DNA of 52,197 nucleotides from a virus. Positions 25,734 through 34,304 of the stretch are shown piece after piece. Within the stretch, counting starts at the first letter, position 1, and each line of letters opens with the position of its first letter. The stretch covers positions 1-52,197 of the IMG/VR virus record IMGVR_UViG_3300027779_000040; one strand, written 5' to 3'. Below the pieces are notes generated by a model, which was not told the origin of the DNA, searched no databases, and was given only the letters and a program-made list of their open reading frames with translations. The position numbers were made by a program, and so were the translations under genes.

Positions 25734-25908
25734 AAGCAGTCCCTTTCAGTATTAATTTGAGATTAATTTGACATCTCCAAAAACCTGATATAAGAGTAAT
25801 AACATCGTCTTTTTTTTCAATATTGTATTTAAAACCAATACGGAATAATCTAAAAAATGTTAAAACTATACCATGTTCTACAAAAGAAATGTCAATCAGG
25901 AGACCCAT
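25726..25908 (-). CDS. 60-residue protein, unknown
   Basis: It begins at an ATG overlapping the last base of the upstream Gp157-type gene and ends inside the start of the winged-helix gene. The composition is aromatic and hydrophobic with beta character (GIVLTFFRLFRIGFKYNIEK) but with no continuous membrane-length span. No family was recognised. It is kept because it fills the interval exactly with coupled ends on both sides. Confidence 0.5.
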   Translation of the reverse strand: MGLLIDISFVEHGIVLTFFRLFRIGFKYNIEKKDDVITLISGFWRCQINLKLILKGTAYV

Positions 25909-26456
25909 TATGTTCTCCTAACTCTCTTTACCTTCTCAATCGAAATTGCTTGAGGTAAAGCCTTTCCTGTCTTTACTGCATCCATAGCAAAGGCACGAGC
26001 CTTTTTTCTATCTATGGATTCAATGATGTTTACTTTCTTGAATTGGGATGGACAATTTGCTTCGTCTACCATTACAGGACCAAAAGTTTCATATAACTTA
26101 TAGCGTGCTGTATCAGTTTCAAAAACACCATTATCATTCCCAACTTCTTCAACAATCATTGGTAATAAACTGGTTTTGAAATAGTCATCTGTTCGTTTTA
26201 ATGCATTTTTACGATTATTGAGTCTTTTTATTTCTGTTTTGAGAGTGTCTATCTCTGCTACGAGAAGGTTGTCTCTCCTTGATAACTCAATCATAAAATG
26301 GTCTATATTATCGAACTTCTGTCTAATCTGTGAACGTATTACTTGAACTGCATCTGTTTTCTCTGCATATAAAGAAGGGTCTTCTTCTGAATTAGCAAGT
26401 TCTACTTCAAGTTCTGCGTCAATGTACTCACCTAAGAGTTCTTTAGCTGTACTCAT
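25908..26456 (-). CDS. Siphovirus Gp157-type protein
   Basis: 182 residues. It has a long N-terminal coiled coil (about 1-95; RRDNLLVAEIDTLKTEIKRL), a central beta segment (TARYKLYETFGPVMVDE), CPSQFKKV, a DRKKARAFAMDAVKTGKAL helix and a final PQAISIEKVKRVR strand. This order (coiled coil, strand, IPxxF-like motif, helix with a G-K, and an I-x-x-x-K-x-V strand) is that of the Gp157 family, which in phages is linked to recombination/replication modules. Here it lies downstream of the primase-helicase, SSB and Sak4 genes. The biochemical role is not established. Confidence 0.75.
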   Translation of the reverse strand: MSTAKELLGEYIDAELEVELANSEEDPSLYAEKTDAVQVIRSQIRQKFDNIDHFMIELSRRDNLLVAEIDTLKTEIKRLNNRKNALKRTDDYFKTSLLPMIVEEVGNDNGVFETDTARYKLYETFGPVMVDEANCPSQFKKVNIIESIDRKKARAFAMDAVKTGKALPQAISIEKVKRVRRT

Positions 26457-26457
26457 A

Positions 26458-27087
26458 TTAACAATGATAATCTATTACGGTTAACCATACGGTGCTCTTA
26501 TGAATCTCACTTTCCAAGTCACTCCATTTCTGAATACCTTCCCAAGAATCTATATCAATAAAATCTTCTTCACCAGCATACTGGTTTTTCTTGAATAGAT
26601 TTTTGAATAGATTCTCAGTTAACTCCATAGAGTCATCTGGGTATCCGAAATTTGCGTATGTATCTCTTACCCAAGGATGCGGTGTTTCACCACCTAAGTC
26701 ACTTTGCCAGAATAGGTTTAATTCTGTTTTAAGGGATTCAATGAATGAAGTAGATATCATCTTCTTACTTTCAAATAAGTCCCAGTCACTTTTATTGACT
26801 TTTCCTTCAGGTATGTCTTTGTCTTTGAATTGAGAACATAAACCATTAAAATCTGTTCCTAATTCCTTTTGTGATAGTTCACCAGACCATCTGCCACCAA
26901 TGACAAACCAGTCTGCTGGACCTGTACTCCACCTTCCTTCTTGTCCACAGAAGTTTTCTTGTTGTAATGAATTAAATACCCATTCGTTTATTAACATTCC
27001 TTTGGGTTTATCTAATTCCGCATCATCTTCATGCCATTCAGGCGGATGTTGCTCTGCTCGTGACACGACTATCAGGCGTTGGTGCAT
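26458..27087 (-). CDS. conserved phage protein with a DWF-IGGRW motif
   Basis: 209 residues starting 50 bases inside the 3' end of the primase-helicase gene. The motif DWFVIGGRWSGEL (near 59-71) is the most conserved-looking part and recurs in uncharacterised phage and actinobacterial proteins; strands flank it, and the C-terminus returns to a TVWLTVIDYHC strand like the N-terminal RLIVVSRAEQHP. The paired outer strands suggest a single alpha/beta sandwich. No catalytic role is known. Overlap with the primase gene suggests co-expression. Confidence 0.65.
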   Translation of the reverse strand: MHQRLIVVSRAEQHPPEWHEDDAELDKPKGMLINEWVFNSLQQENFCGQEGRWSTGPADWFVIGGRWSGELSQKELGTDFNGLCSQFKDKDIPEGKVNKSDWDLFESKKMISTSFIESLKTELNLFWQSDLGGETPHPWVRDTYANFGYPDDSMELTENLFKNLFKKNQYAGEEDFIDIDSWEGIQKWSDLESEIHKSTVWLTVIDYHC

Positions 27088-28864
27088 AATCTGCTCTCCT
27101 TAGTCTAAATGATGGAGTCCAATTCAGCTCTACATCGCTAAATAACTCACCATCACTGTTTTTAAATAATGTTAAAGACTTTGTAGTCTCATCTGCTTTT
27201 CCCGTTATACCAATAACTTTTCTTGATGCATTTTCTATTGCACCAGAACCTTTACCAGCGTACAAATCCATAATCTGATTCCGAGAATATTCTCTACTAA
27301 TCTGACTAATCTGAATTATAATAATATCCTGATTAACAGCAAGATTACTTAAACTATGGCTTACAAATCTAACAGTTTCGTATTCTCCACGAATATGCTT
27401 TGGTGGTTCGATTAAATCAATATAATCTACCACTACTGCACTGGGTTGGTGGTCACGAATAGAATCTTTAATTTGTGCTATAGTTGGACTAACGGTTTGA
27501 TATATAATATGAGATAAATCTTGTTTATAATGCTCATACAACATATCAAAGTTTGCAGTGACAAAATCCTTGTCTTTTCCACTTACAATTTGTAATGCTC
27601 TTCTGTGCATATACCAACCAGATAACTCCAAAGAAAGAAACAATGTAGGGATTTGCCACTCTCTACGAATGATATCTTCTGTGGCATCATAACCTAATAC
27701 GAGATTATGTGCGAAAGTTGTCTTGTTGGAACCTGTTGCACCAAATATAGTAACTAATTCACCGGGATAAATCTTACTTTCTTGTTTTACTCCAAGAACT
27801 CTCCCTAAATCAATTACTCTTCCAGAAAAATCTGTTTCTAATCTTTCTTTTAGAATTTTCTGTAGGTCATCTGATGTGTACAGGTCTATAAGATAGTCTT
27901 TTCTATCATAGAATACACAGTATTGTTTGCAATGTGCGGTCATAATATGGTCTTTACAACTATATTTGTAACCAGCATTGTAAGTTGATTCTACTTTTTC
28001 AAGAATGACATTTTCATCTAATTGTCCGTTATTCCATTCTAAAAGTGCGGCTTTAGTAGCGGCTGATGGAATCCCGTTCCTTCTAAAATGAGATGCTATT
28101 CTTAATAAAGTATTGTTTCTTGTACCTTCAACTGGTCCATCATCATACATTTCCTGTACGCATGGAACTACCTTTCTAGGTTCTGTTACAGCCCTTATTT
28201 CTCTAATCTTAGGAATATCTGTAACAATAGATTTCTCAAGTTCTCCTTCAGCATAAAGTTCATTGAATACAAAATCAAGTCTCCTTTCTTTTGATATTTC
28301 TCTAATTTCTCCAGCTTGTAAAGTGTTGAGTTCCTTAACTGTAAAAGGAGTCTTGTAAAGAGCACTTTTTTGGTTTAAAGTGTGTACTAAACGATAAATA
28401 GCAGTTCTTTGATATACGCTTAAGTCAATTTTCTTGCCAAATAACCCTTTCATTGTCTCTTTAACAATAAATGGTAAGTCATCTCCAGCTTGAAAATTAA
28501 AAACTTCATTTGTTAGATGGATATGATATCCAGTTCCACTAAAATAAGGCTGTATAGCATTATAAGGAACTTCAACTTGTTCTAGTTCGTAAATGATAGC
28601 TTGAGCACATTTAAGAGTATAAGCATCAGTGTTCTGACCCTTATCTATATCAATAACAACTTCATCAATACTTCTGGAACCAAAGTAATTTTTAACACTT
28701 CCAGTTTTATTTACAAAGTCTTTACCACTGTCATCGTAAACATACATACTACGATAAACTGCTTTATCTTTGCCTTCGTCAAGGATGTAATAACTTAAAT
28801 CCTCTAACGGAATAAAAAGTCCCCGTTTCCGAGGACTTCCTATTGCAAGTTCAACCCAATTCAC
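27038..28864 (-). CDS. primase-helicase fusion (AEP primase plus DnaB-like ATPase)
   Basis: 608 residues. The N-terminal half is an archaeo-eukaryotic primase: VVIDIDKG with Asp72 and Asp74 as metal ligands, FSGTGYHIHL (108-117) as the SG-x-G-x-H motif, then a PriCT-like helical region with TRNNTLLRIASHFRRNG near 248 and a Cys/His cluster at 303-316 (CKDHIMTAHCKQYC) likely to bind zinc. The C-terminal half is RecA/DnaB-like: GATGSNKTT Walker A at 375-383, LFLSLELSGW, and VVVDYIDLI Walker B. It would unwind and prime the phage DNA. No polymerase gene accompanies it. It starts two bases after the SSB-like gene. Confidence 0.88.
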   Translation of the reverse strand: MNWVELAIGSPRKRGLFIPLEDLSYYILDEGKDKAVYRSMYVYDDSGKDFVNKTGSVKNYFGSRSIDEVVIDIDKGQNTDAYTLKCAQAIIYELEQVEVPYNAIQPYFSGTGYHIHLTNEVFNFQAGDDLPFIVKETMKGLFGKKIDLSVYQRTAIYRLVHTLNQKSALYKTPFTVKELNTLQAGEIREISKERRLDFVFNELYAEGELEKSIVTDIPKIREIRAVTEPRKVVPCVQEMYDDGPVEGTRNNTLLRIASHFRRNGIPSAATKAALLEWNNGQLDENVILEKVESTYNAGYKYSCKDHIMTAHCKQYCVFYDRKDYLIDLYTSDDLQKILKERLETDFSGRVIDLGRVLGVKQESKIYPGELVTIFGATGSNKTTFAHNLVLGYDATEDIIRREWQIPTLFLSLELSGWYMHRRALQIVSGKDKDFVTANFDMLYEHYKQDLSHIIYQTVSPTIAQIKDSIRDHQPSAVVVDYIDLIEPPKHIRGEYETVRFVSHSLSNLAVNQDIIIIQISQISREYSRNQIMDLYAGKGSGAIENASRKVIGITGKADETTKSLTLFKNSDGELFSDVELNWTPSFRLRRADYAPTPDSRVTSRATSA

Positions 28865-28866
28865 AC

Positions 28867-29466
28867 CTAAAAATTAGATTGTGACCATGGTTCTGAATTT
28901 GTGTTGTCGTGTGCTTTAACAACTTCTCCAGCAACATGCTCTTTAATGTAACCTTTTCCTTTCATAAAGTTGACATAGCCTTCCAATTCAGTCTTTCCGT
29001 CTTCATCGTTACGATAAATACGTCCAGCACATTCATTAAAGGCTTTACCTTCTCTCTGATTGAACTTTTCATAGATGTAAATAAGGTTATTCATCTGTGG
29101 CTCTTCAGGAGCTTGAGGAGAATACTTATCATTAAGATATACAGCGATATCAGGTATAGGTCTGTCATTTATTTCCCAATCACCCACTGCATTTACCCCA
29201 GCTTCATCGCCTAAGACTTCCATAAGATTATATATCTTCCTTAGAAGAGTGTTATCTTTGATAGTGCCATTAGGATTCTTGTCAAAAGAACCTGCGATTT
29301 TAAAGTCCTGAGGATATTTGCTATTCTCTAACTTTAGATTCACTTTTAAATACATCGGTGCCCAATCATAGGTACCAGATTTATCTTCAAATGAATCTAT
29401 TCCACAAACTTGATAGCCAAGCCAACTTGCCCCACTTGTTGTTGCTTCTGGTTTAAACAGTGGCAT
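28867..29466 (-). CDS. SSB-like single-strand DNA-binding protein (probable)
   Basis: 199 residues between the Sak4 ATPase (14-base overlap) and the primase-helicase. The N-terminal half is beta-rich (SWLGYQVCGIDSFED, APMYLKVNLKLEN, DFKIAGSF) as expected of an OB-like fold. The C-terminus is polar and ends in an acidic/aromatic tip (SEPWSQSNF), as in SSB proteins that recruit partners through their tail. Phage Sak4 genes are very often next to SSB genes. The assignment rests on context and tail rather than a specific motif; a DUF2815-like alternative is possible. Confidence 0.6.
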   Translation of the reverse strand: MPLFKPEATTSGASWLGYQVCGIDSFEDKSGTYDWAPMYLKVNLKLENSKYPQDFKIAGSFDKNPNGTIKDNTLLRKIYNLMEVLGDEAGVNAVGDWEINDRPIPDIAVYLNDKYSPQAPEEPQMNNLIYIYEKFNQREGKAFNECAGRIYRNDEDGKTELEGYVNFMKGKGYIKEHVAGEVVKAHDNTNSEPWSQSNF

Positions 29467-30343
29467 TAACTTTCTCCTTTTCTTTTGTGTTGTAGTTTAG
29501 TATTTCTTCCTTTATTGTTTCGTAATTGAAACGTAAGGTTTTATTTGCAAGAGGTTTAAGCCTACTTCCAACAGTTCGCTCATCATAAGACAAAAATGAT
29601 ATCCATTTGTCATCTGAATCTTTAGTACCAGTTGTATAACCAATAACATCTGCTTTTGCTGTTAGTGCATAGCCTAATCCCCTTGGTAAGTCAGGTGATA
29701 ACTGCACCTTTCCATCATTGATAGCAGATTGCTTAGAATGACTTATAATAATAAGATTCCCACCTTTCTGCTTAATCAAATTTTGAAATTGTTTAATTAT
29801 ATCAAGGTGTTTTCTACGAGCCTTACCCCAATCTGCTCCCCACTGTCCTTGACCCATAACATCAATACCGAGTTCGTCCGTAACAATATCTTCAATCCAC
29901 TTGTTAACTTCGTCTACTGTATCAATAACTATGGTATCATATGGCAAAGAATCCCAGTTGTTCTTCAATTCAAGAAAAACTTCTATTAATGAAATTGCTT
30001 CACAAGGCTGACCTTTCTTGTCGCCACTTCGATGATATAATCCACGTTCAATATTGGGGATTACTTCATACTTGGTGTTACCTTTTTTATCTTTGACTTC
30101 TATGCCATCTAACATTACTTTACGATAAGGGGGGTTTAATGATGTACAAAATACTACATTAGCCTTATCAACAAAGTCTCCACCCAAATCAGTGTCTATA
30201 AGTAAGACACCATCTGAGCCTTTTTCACTCCACGAAGCTGAATTAGTAGACTTGCCCGATTTGGGCTGACCAATAAAATAATAGGTCAACCCAGCAGGCA
30301 TACTTTTCCAGTCGGTGGAGATTTTATGAACAGGTAAGCTCAT
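29453..30343 (-). CDS. Sak4-type RecA-like recombination ATPase
   Basis: 296 residues with Walker A GQPKSGKST (25-33), a Walker B strand YDTIVIDTVDEV (near 133), GGNLIIISHSKQ (near 194) as the sensor strand, and an LPRGLGYALTAKADVIGYT segment characteristic of phage single-domain RecA/Rad51-like (AAA_24/Sak4) proteins. These anneal or exchange single strands together with SSB. The start overlaps the stop of the E1-like gene (ATGA). The placement connects the ubiquitin-like cassette to the recombination/replication operon. It is roughly the usual length for the family. Confidence 0.85.
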   Translation of the reverse strand: MSLPVHKISTDWKSMPAGLTYYFIGQPKSGKSTNSASWSEKGSDGVLLIDTDLGGDFVDKANVVFCTSLNPPYRKVMLDGIEVKDKKGNTKYEVIPNIERGLYHRSGDKKGQPCEAISLIEVFLELKNNWDSLPYDTIVIDTVDEVNKWIEDIVTDELGIDVMGQGQWGADWGKARRKHLDIIKQFQNLIKQKGGNLIIISHSKQSAINDGKVQLSPDLPRGLGYALTAKADVIGYTTGTKDSDDKWISFLSYDERTVGSRLKPLANKTLRFNYETIKEEILNYNTKEKEKVNATV

Positions 30344-31017
30344 ATTTTATCTCCTTCGTTGTTAATTTTAGGGATTACTAAGGTTTGTTTATCTACCGAG
30401 AGAGGCGATAATCCAGCCCAAATATATGAAAAATAAGGACGATTTGCAACCAGTTTAAACACCTTACCCATACCTAAACTTGCTACCAAAGAGGCAGTAA
30501 ATATAGTATGTTTAGCGGTGCAAGGTTCAGCAATATCAGTACTTGGAGGATTCCATGTGTCTATGAAATCATCATTCTCTTTCGTTACTGTTATCACTTC
30601 CATTGACAATGCTCCCATACGCATATCAATCAACCATTCACGGTTCTTCATCCCAAGCCAAGTCCTATAAACATCAAGTCTTGTATCCATATTATCTGGT
30701 CCCATCATTACACATGGCTCCAGTTCTTTTCCCATTTCAAAGCGTTCTTCTTTAAAATCACCATCCGAACCATATTCATTAGCCGTATGGAGTGCACATT
30801 CTGCCTTACTTAAACCAAGATACTTTATTGGGTAAGATGTTGTAGACAAATTATGTTCAGAAAGCTTATCATGGTCATATCCATGTATGAAATTAAAACC
30901 CATTAGTGAACAAAGCTGGACAAGGGAGGAACCAATCCCCCCTAATCCAATTATAGAAACAGATTCTAATTTTTCCTGAGGTATTAAGTCAGAATTTCTT
31001 AAAAATCTATTTTCCAT
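30340..31017 (-). CDS. E1-like (ThiF/MoeB family) adenylating enzyme
   Basis: 225 residues from the ATG with GGAG nine bases upstream; upstream in-frame starts lie deeper in the JAB gene. It carries the Rossmann nucleotide loop SIIGLGGIGSS (21-31), then a YDHDKLSEHNLSTTS block (D-x-D and HNL) and GLSKAECA, as in the E1 superfamily, followed by PDNMDTRLD and a single Cys in EPCTA near residue 164. No CxxC zinc pair typical of MoeB was seen. It would adenylate the C-terminus of a ubiquitin-like protein. The start overlaps the JAB stop by 11 bases, and the stop is ATGA-coupled to Sak4. Confidence 0.85.
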   Translation of the reverse strand: MENRFLRNSDLIPQEKLESVSIIGLGGIGSSLVQLCSLMGFNFIHGYDHDKLSEHNLSTTSYPIKYLGLSKAECALHTANEYGSDGDFKEERFEMGKELEPCVMMGPDNMDTRLDVYRTWLGMKNREWLIDMRMGALSMEVITVTKENDDFIDTWNPPSTDIAEPCTAKHTIFTASLVASLGMGKVFKLVANRPYFSYIWAGLSPLSVDKQTLVIPKINNEGDKI

Positions 31018-31924
31018 TACTAAGTTCTCCATGTTCTTTAACGTCAATTTGGTTAATATTGAAATAATGCCATGGCTCAAGACCCATTTTGTTCATTTCA
31101 ATCTTAAAATGATACCAATTAATAGTTCCTAATTGGAATTCTTCCCCAATCGCCATTACTTCTTCCACTTCTGCTTTTGTTAAAGACTCTACTATTGCTA
31201 TTGCATCTTCTTCAAAACCATAAGACATGCCAGAACCATAACCTACTCCATAAGGCGTGTCGTATTCGGTTGAAAGCGCTGGATTGGGTTTTGCTAAAGG
31301 GAGATTAGTCTGGTTTTTATCAACAACCGAAGTTATCGGAGTATGAACTTTACCATAACCATTCAAAGAATTGTGTCCACCCCAACTAAAAGTAGTCTTG
31401 GCTTCTTTTTCAATCTTCTCAGCAATCTCCTTCCATTCTGGTACTACTTTTACACCATTAGCTACAATGATATCTTCTTTATCCAGCTTATAGAGTGATT
31501 TCTTCTTGTATTGGTCGAGATAAGAAAACGCAAAAGCATATTTCTCCTTTGTACTCGCTACTACTAAACTACAGTAAAAGTTTTCTTCAGGAGCCATGTC
31601 TTCTAATGTCCCTTCATCTGTTCCACTAAAGAATGCACCCATAGTATGATGTGAATGAATTAATCCTATGCAACATTTCTTCAATTTAGGATGCTTTTGA
31701 TAAGACTCTCTTATTATTTTAGCAAAGTCTTGTGCGTCCCAATCTGTAGCCGTTCCATGACCTAAATCCAATGGATGAAAATGAAGAAGGCTAAAAGTCG
31801 TTGGAAAACCATCTTCATCTTTGTTAATTTGATACCATGCTGGTCCAGACCATTCCTTAGAAGGAAACTCGCCCAGAAAGTACTGTATCTTGTTGTTTAT
31901 CGTTTTTGAAAGTGTCAATATCAC
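31007..31924 (-). CDS. JAB/JAMM metalloprotease (deubiquitinase-like)
   Basis: 305 residues from a GTG with AAAGGAG eight bases before it, 68 bases inside the E2-like gene. The JAMM site is complete: Glu24 in FPSKEWSG, then IHSHHTMGAFFSGTD with His90, His92, Ser100 and Asp103 (HxH-x7-SxxD). These ligate zinc and polarise water for cleavage of isopeptide or C-terminal peptide bonds of ubiquitin-like proteins. The C-terminal 150 residues are a separate extension with no known motif. Its neighbours, an E2-like and an E1-like gene, define its role as processing or deconjugation. Confidence 0.88.
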   Translation of the reverse strand: MILTLSKTINNKIQYFLGEFPSKEWSGPAWYQINKDEDGFPTTFSLLHFHPLDLGHGTATDWDAQDFAKIIRESYQKHPKLKKCCIGLIHSHHTMGAFFSGTDEGTLEDMAPEENFYCSLVVASTKEKYAFAFSYLDQYKKKSLYKLDKEDIIVANGVKVVPEWKEIAEKIEKEAKTTFSWGGHNSLNGYGKVHTPITSVVDKNQTNLPLAKPNPALSTEYDTPYGVGYGSGMSYGFEEDAIAIVESLTKAEVEEVMAIGEEFQLGTINWYHFKIEMNKMGLEPWHYFNINQIDVKEHGELSNGK

Positions 31925-33491
31925 CTTGTATCTCCTTTATGTAATGTGTTAAACTTGCTACTTTGTTTTCTCCACATGCTATTTTGCATGCAGACATTGC
32001 TGATTCAATCCATTCTATGTTATATGCGTCTGGACCTAAAGGATTATCCCCTTCAGCCTTATCTTCATTGTAACCTTGAAACATTTCATCCCATTCTTCT
32101 ACTGAACGTGGAAAAATTGTTTCCCATAGTCGAGTCATTATTTCAAATTTACAAGCATCTACCAAATAACCATCGTTCCTTTCATGGTACCTTTTTCTTA
32201 CTTCAGTAATGATAGTATGAAGTAAATAACCATCGGTTTCTGTTAGCATTTTAAAGAACGCTATGCGGAATCGAGTTGCAGGATGGTAATTGTCTTTATG
32301 GTGAGGATATCGGCTTGGTTCAGGATATAGAAAAGAAGCAAAAGCATTTCTGTATCTTTTCATTTTACCTAAAACCCATTGCATAGTCTGTCTACCATCT
32401 TTTCGTGTAGAACGTTTGATATCAGAATGACTTTCATGATACATAGTTATATCCGAATCTAATTCTGCAATTCTGTAACCATACTCTTCCCAACCTCTGT
32501 TGCAAAGTAAATCCATTCTTTTTGCAAGAGCCATATATTTAGCGGCACCTTCAAAAGTAATAGATTTTTCTCCATTTACAGCATCGAAAGTCCCATAAGT
32601 AGCCCTTCCACGAGAATTAAAACATTGCATAGCACGATTGCATAGATATAAAGTTGAAAAGCATACCTTTAAAATAAAAATAAGGTCTGTTTCCGTTTTA
32701 CATTTTTCTGCTAACATTGGTAGAATCTCTCTAAATTCTTCAAATTCAGTAGTACTACCCACCATGTGTCCCAATTTATCCATCTGTACGCCTGATAAGA
32801 TTATTTTATTATTCAAATCTTTCAAGGGCTTAAACCGATTCATGTTAAAGTAGGCTGAGTGTCTGTTCCAAGTAAAGAGAAAACTCTTTATTAATGTAAA
32901 ATACTGTAGAACATTGCCCTGTGCCGCACTCTTATACATCATGTTATCGAATGCTCCTAAACATGGTTCTGTATTAGTTATATGAGGATGACGAGCATCT
33001 CTCCACCATAAATCTGGTTTTGTTTTTGCTCTGTCAGGATTAACATAACCAAAATGATTTAATTCAAGATTCTCAAATCGTAATCGGGGGACACAGCTTG
33101 AGTCACTACCTTTTGTTAATATGCAATAAATAGTTCCAAAATTCTGGACACTTGTTCCCCTTAACTTCACATTGTCAAATTGTATTATCATATATGACCT
33201 TGATATAGGATGAGGGTAGTTTGGATTAAAATACTTACCATTATTTGAATCACCACTAACTTTCCAGTGAACAATATTGAAATGTTTAGTAATCAATTCA
33301 AACTCTTGCATACGTTTGGTTCCATCAAGTGTCTTGAAAGATGGAAAGCATTCTAAGAATACTCGTAATAATTTTGCTTTTGAAAGCACTACTGGTGAAT
33401 CACGAGCATCTTGGTTTACTCCGTAATTACCCATATGAAGAGGATTCCAATGTTCCATCGGACTCTTCTTAAACACCTGTTTTAAATTCAT
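31857..33491 (-). CDS. E2-like (UBC-fold) conjugating protein with large C-terminal extension
   Basis: 544 residues. Residues about 55-215 fit an E2 layout: N-terminal helix (TKRMQEFELITKHF), strands (NIVHWKVSG, SYMIIQFDNV, GTIYCILTKG), then HPHITNTEPCLGAF with His168, His170 and candidate catalytic Cys177, followed by helices. Prokaryotic E2-like proteins carry an HPH-x(n)-C-x-G motif in this position. The 330-residue C-terminal part is helical and unknown; it may bind substrate or act like an E3. It lies between a ubiquitin-like gene and JAB/E1 genes. The assignment is by motif and context; the alternative is an unrelated protein with a chance match. Confidence 0.65.
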   Translation of the reverse strand: MNLKQVFKKSPMEHWNPLHMGNYGVNQDARDSPVVLSKAKLLRVFLECFPSFKTLDGTKRMQEFELITKHFNIVHWKVSGDSNNGKYFNPNYPHPISRSYMIIQFDNVKLRGTSVQNFGTIYCILTKGSDSSCVPRLRFENLELNHFGYVNPDRAKTKPDLWWRDARHPHITNTEPCLGAFDNMMYKSAAQGNVLQYFTLIKSFLFTWNRHSAYFNMNRFKPLKDLNNKIILSGVQMDKLGHMVGSTTEFEEFREILPMLAEKCKTETDLIFILKVCFSTLYLCNRAMQCFNSRGRATYGTFDAVNGEKSITFEGAAKYMALAKRMDLLCNRGWEEYGYRIAELDSDITMYHESHSDIKRSTRKDGRQTMQWVLGKMKRYRNAFASFLYPEPSRYPHHKDNYHPATRFRIAFFKMLTETDGYLLHTIITEVRKRYHERNDGYLVDACKFEIMTRLWETIFPRSVEEWDEMFQGYNEDKAEGDNPLGPDAYNIEWIESAMSACKIACGENKVASLTHYIKEIQGDIDTFKNDKQQDTVLSGRVSF

Positions 33492-33622
33492 AATTCACTC
33501 CTGTGATATATCAAACAAGCCCCTTAACTAACTGCCAAGTCTTCCAGACTAATTAAATTAGTTTGAAATTAGTTTCAGAGGCTCATTTGATTGGTTCGTC
33601 TCTTACGAGACTGATTTAAAAA

Positions 33623-33886
33623 CTATGCACCTTTTGCAAGGTTTACAGCTTTTCCTGAAAGTACAACATCAATAGATGTCGCACCCGACTCCACTTTGGA
33701 CTTCTGGAAAGAGACATAATCTCCATCCCGAAGGTCTTGTGTGGCGGTGGCTTCGCTTTCATTCACGAAGATTTTAACGCCATCCAAGGACAAGTCCCAA
33801 GTTTGAGCAATGGATGCCGGTGTATTCGACTCCATTTCATGCACCGTACCACCTGAATGATACGATATTGCAAAGATATTAGCCAT
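33623..33886 (-). CDS. ubiquitin-like/ThiS-like beta-grasp protein
   Basis: 87 residues with AAGGAG before the ATG. The order is that of ThiS/MoaD and ubiquitin-like folds: strand IFAISYH, a second strand region, helix TPASIAQTWDLS, then VKIFVNESEATATQDLRDGD with the N-G/E turn and an L-x-DGD-x-V element, and a final strand YVSFQKSK. ESGA then matches the usual site of the terminal GG, followed by 18 further residues ending AKGA. A JAB protease could trim to a Gly. It is first in the row beta-grasp, E2-like, JAB, E1-like, with 131 bases before the next gene. Confidence 0.65.
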   Translation of the reverse strand: MANIFAISYHSGGTVHEMESNTPASIAQTWDLSLDGVKIFVNESEATATQDLRDGDYVSFQKSKVESGATSIDVVLSGKAVNLAKGA

Positions 33887-33897
33887 GGACTAACTCC

Positions 33898-34116
33898 TTA
33901 ACTCTTCAGGGTTTCGTGGTTATCCCGTATCGTTAACCATTTCTCTACTGAACCCTGATTGTCAGTAGTATGGTTTTTAGTGCGTATAATAACGAACTTA
34001 GACACAGGTCTTTTTTTCCGACAGATAGCTAATATAAAATCAGCACTTCTTTGAGTAGAATAGATGCCTATTAACATCTTCTGTCCTTTGAATTTCTCAC
34101 ATAACATCCAATTCAC
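33898..34116 (-). CDS. small basic protein upstream of the ubiquitin-like gene
   Basis: 72 residues from a GTG overlapping the upstream stop (GTGA). Rich in Lys, Arg and Ile with alternating strands (MLIGIYSTQRSADFILAICR, SKFVIIRTKN). No motif or membrane span was found. Its stop lies 11 bases before the beta-grasp gene, so it is probably co-expressed with the ubiquitin-like cassette. The function is unknown. Confidence 0.55.
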   Translation of the reverse strand: MNWMLCEKFKGQKMLIGIYSTQRSADFILAICRKKRPVSKFVIIRTKNHTTDNQGSVEKWLTIRDNHETLKS

Positions 34117-34304
34117 CAGTCTATCTCACTGTCGAGATTTTCATCTAACTCTATAGCCTTGTGAAAATAAGGAGTCATTCTAAGAAGACCGTTTAATTCA
34201 ACGGATTTTTCTCGGTAAAACTCCAGTTTATTTAAGATGTGTACATGCTCTCTTAGCAGGAAAACATAACCTATTAAGAGTACTACAATGATGTATATCT
34301 CCAT
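34113..34304 (-). CDS. 63-residue membrane-anchored protein
   Basis: It starts at an ATG with AAGGAG nine bases upstream. The extreme N-terminus is a membrane span or uncleaved signal anchor (YIIVVLLIGYVFLL, residues 4-17), followed by an amphipathic helix and an acidic tail (ELDENLDSEIDW). It heads the group that continues into the ubiquitin-like cassette, directly downstream of the structured non-coding region. A role at the host inner membrane is inferred from topology only. Confidence 0.6.
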   Translation of the reverse strand: MEIYIIVVLLIGYVFLLREHVHILNKLEFYREKSVELNGLLRMTPYFHKAIELDENLDSEIDW

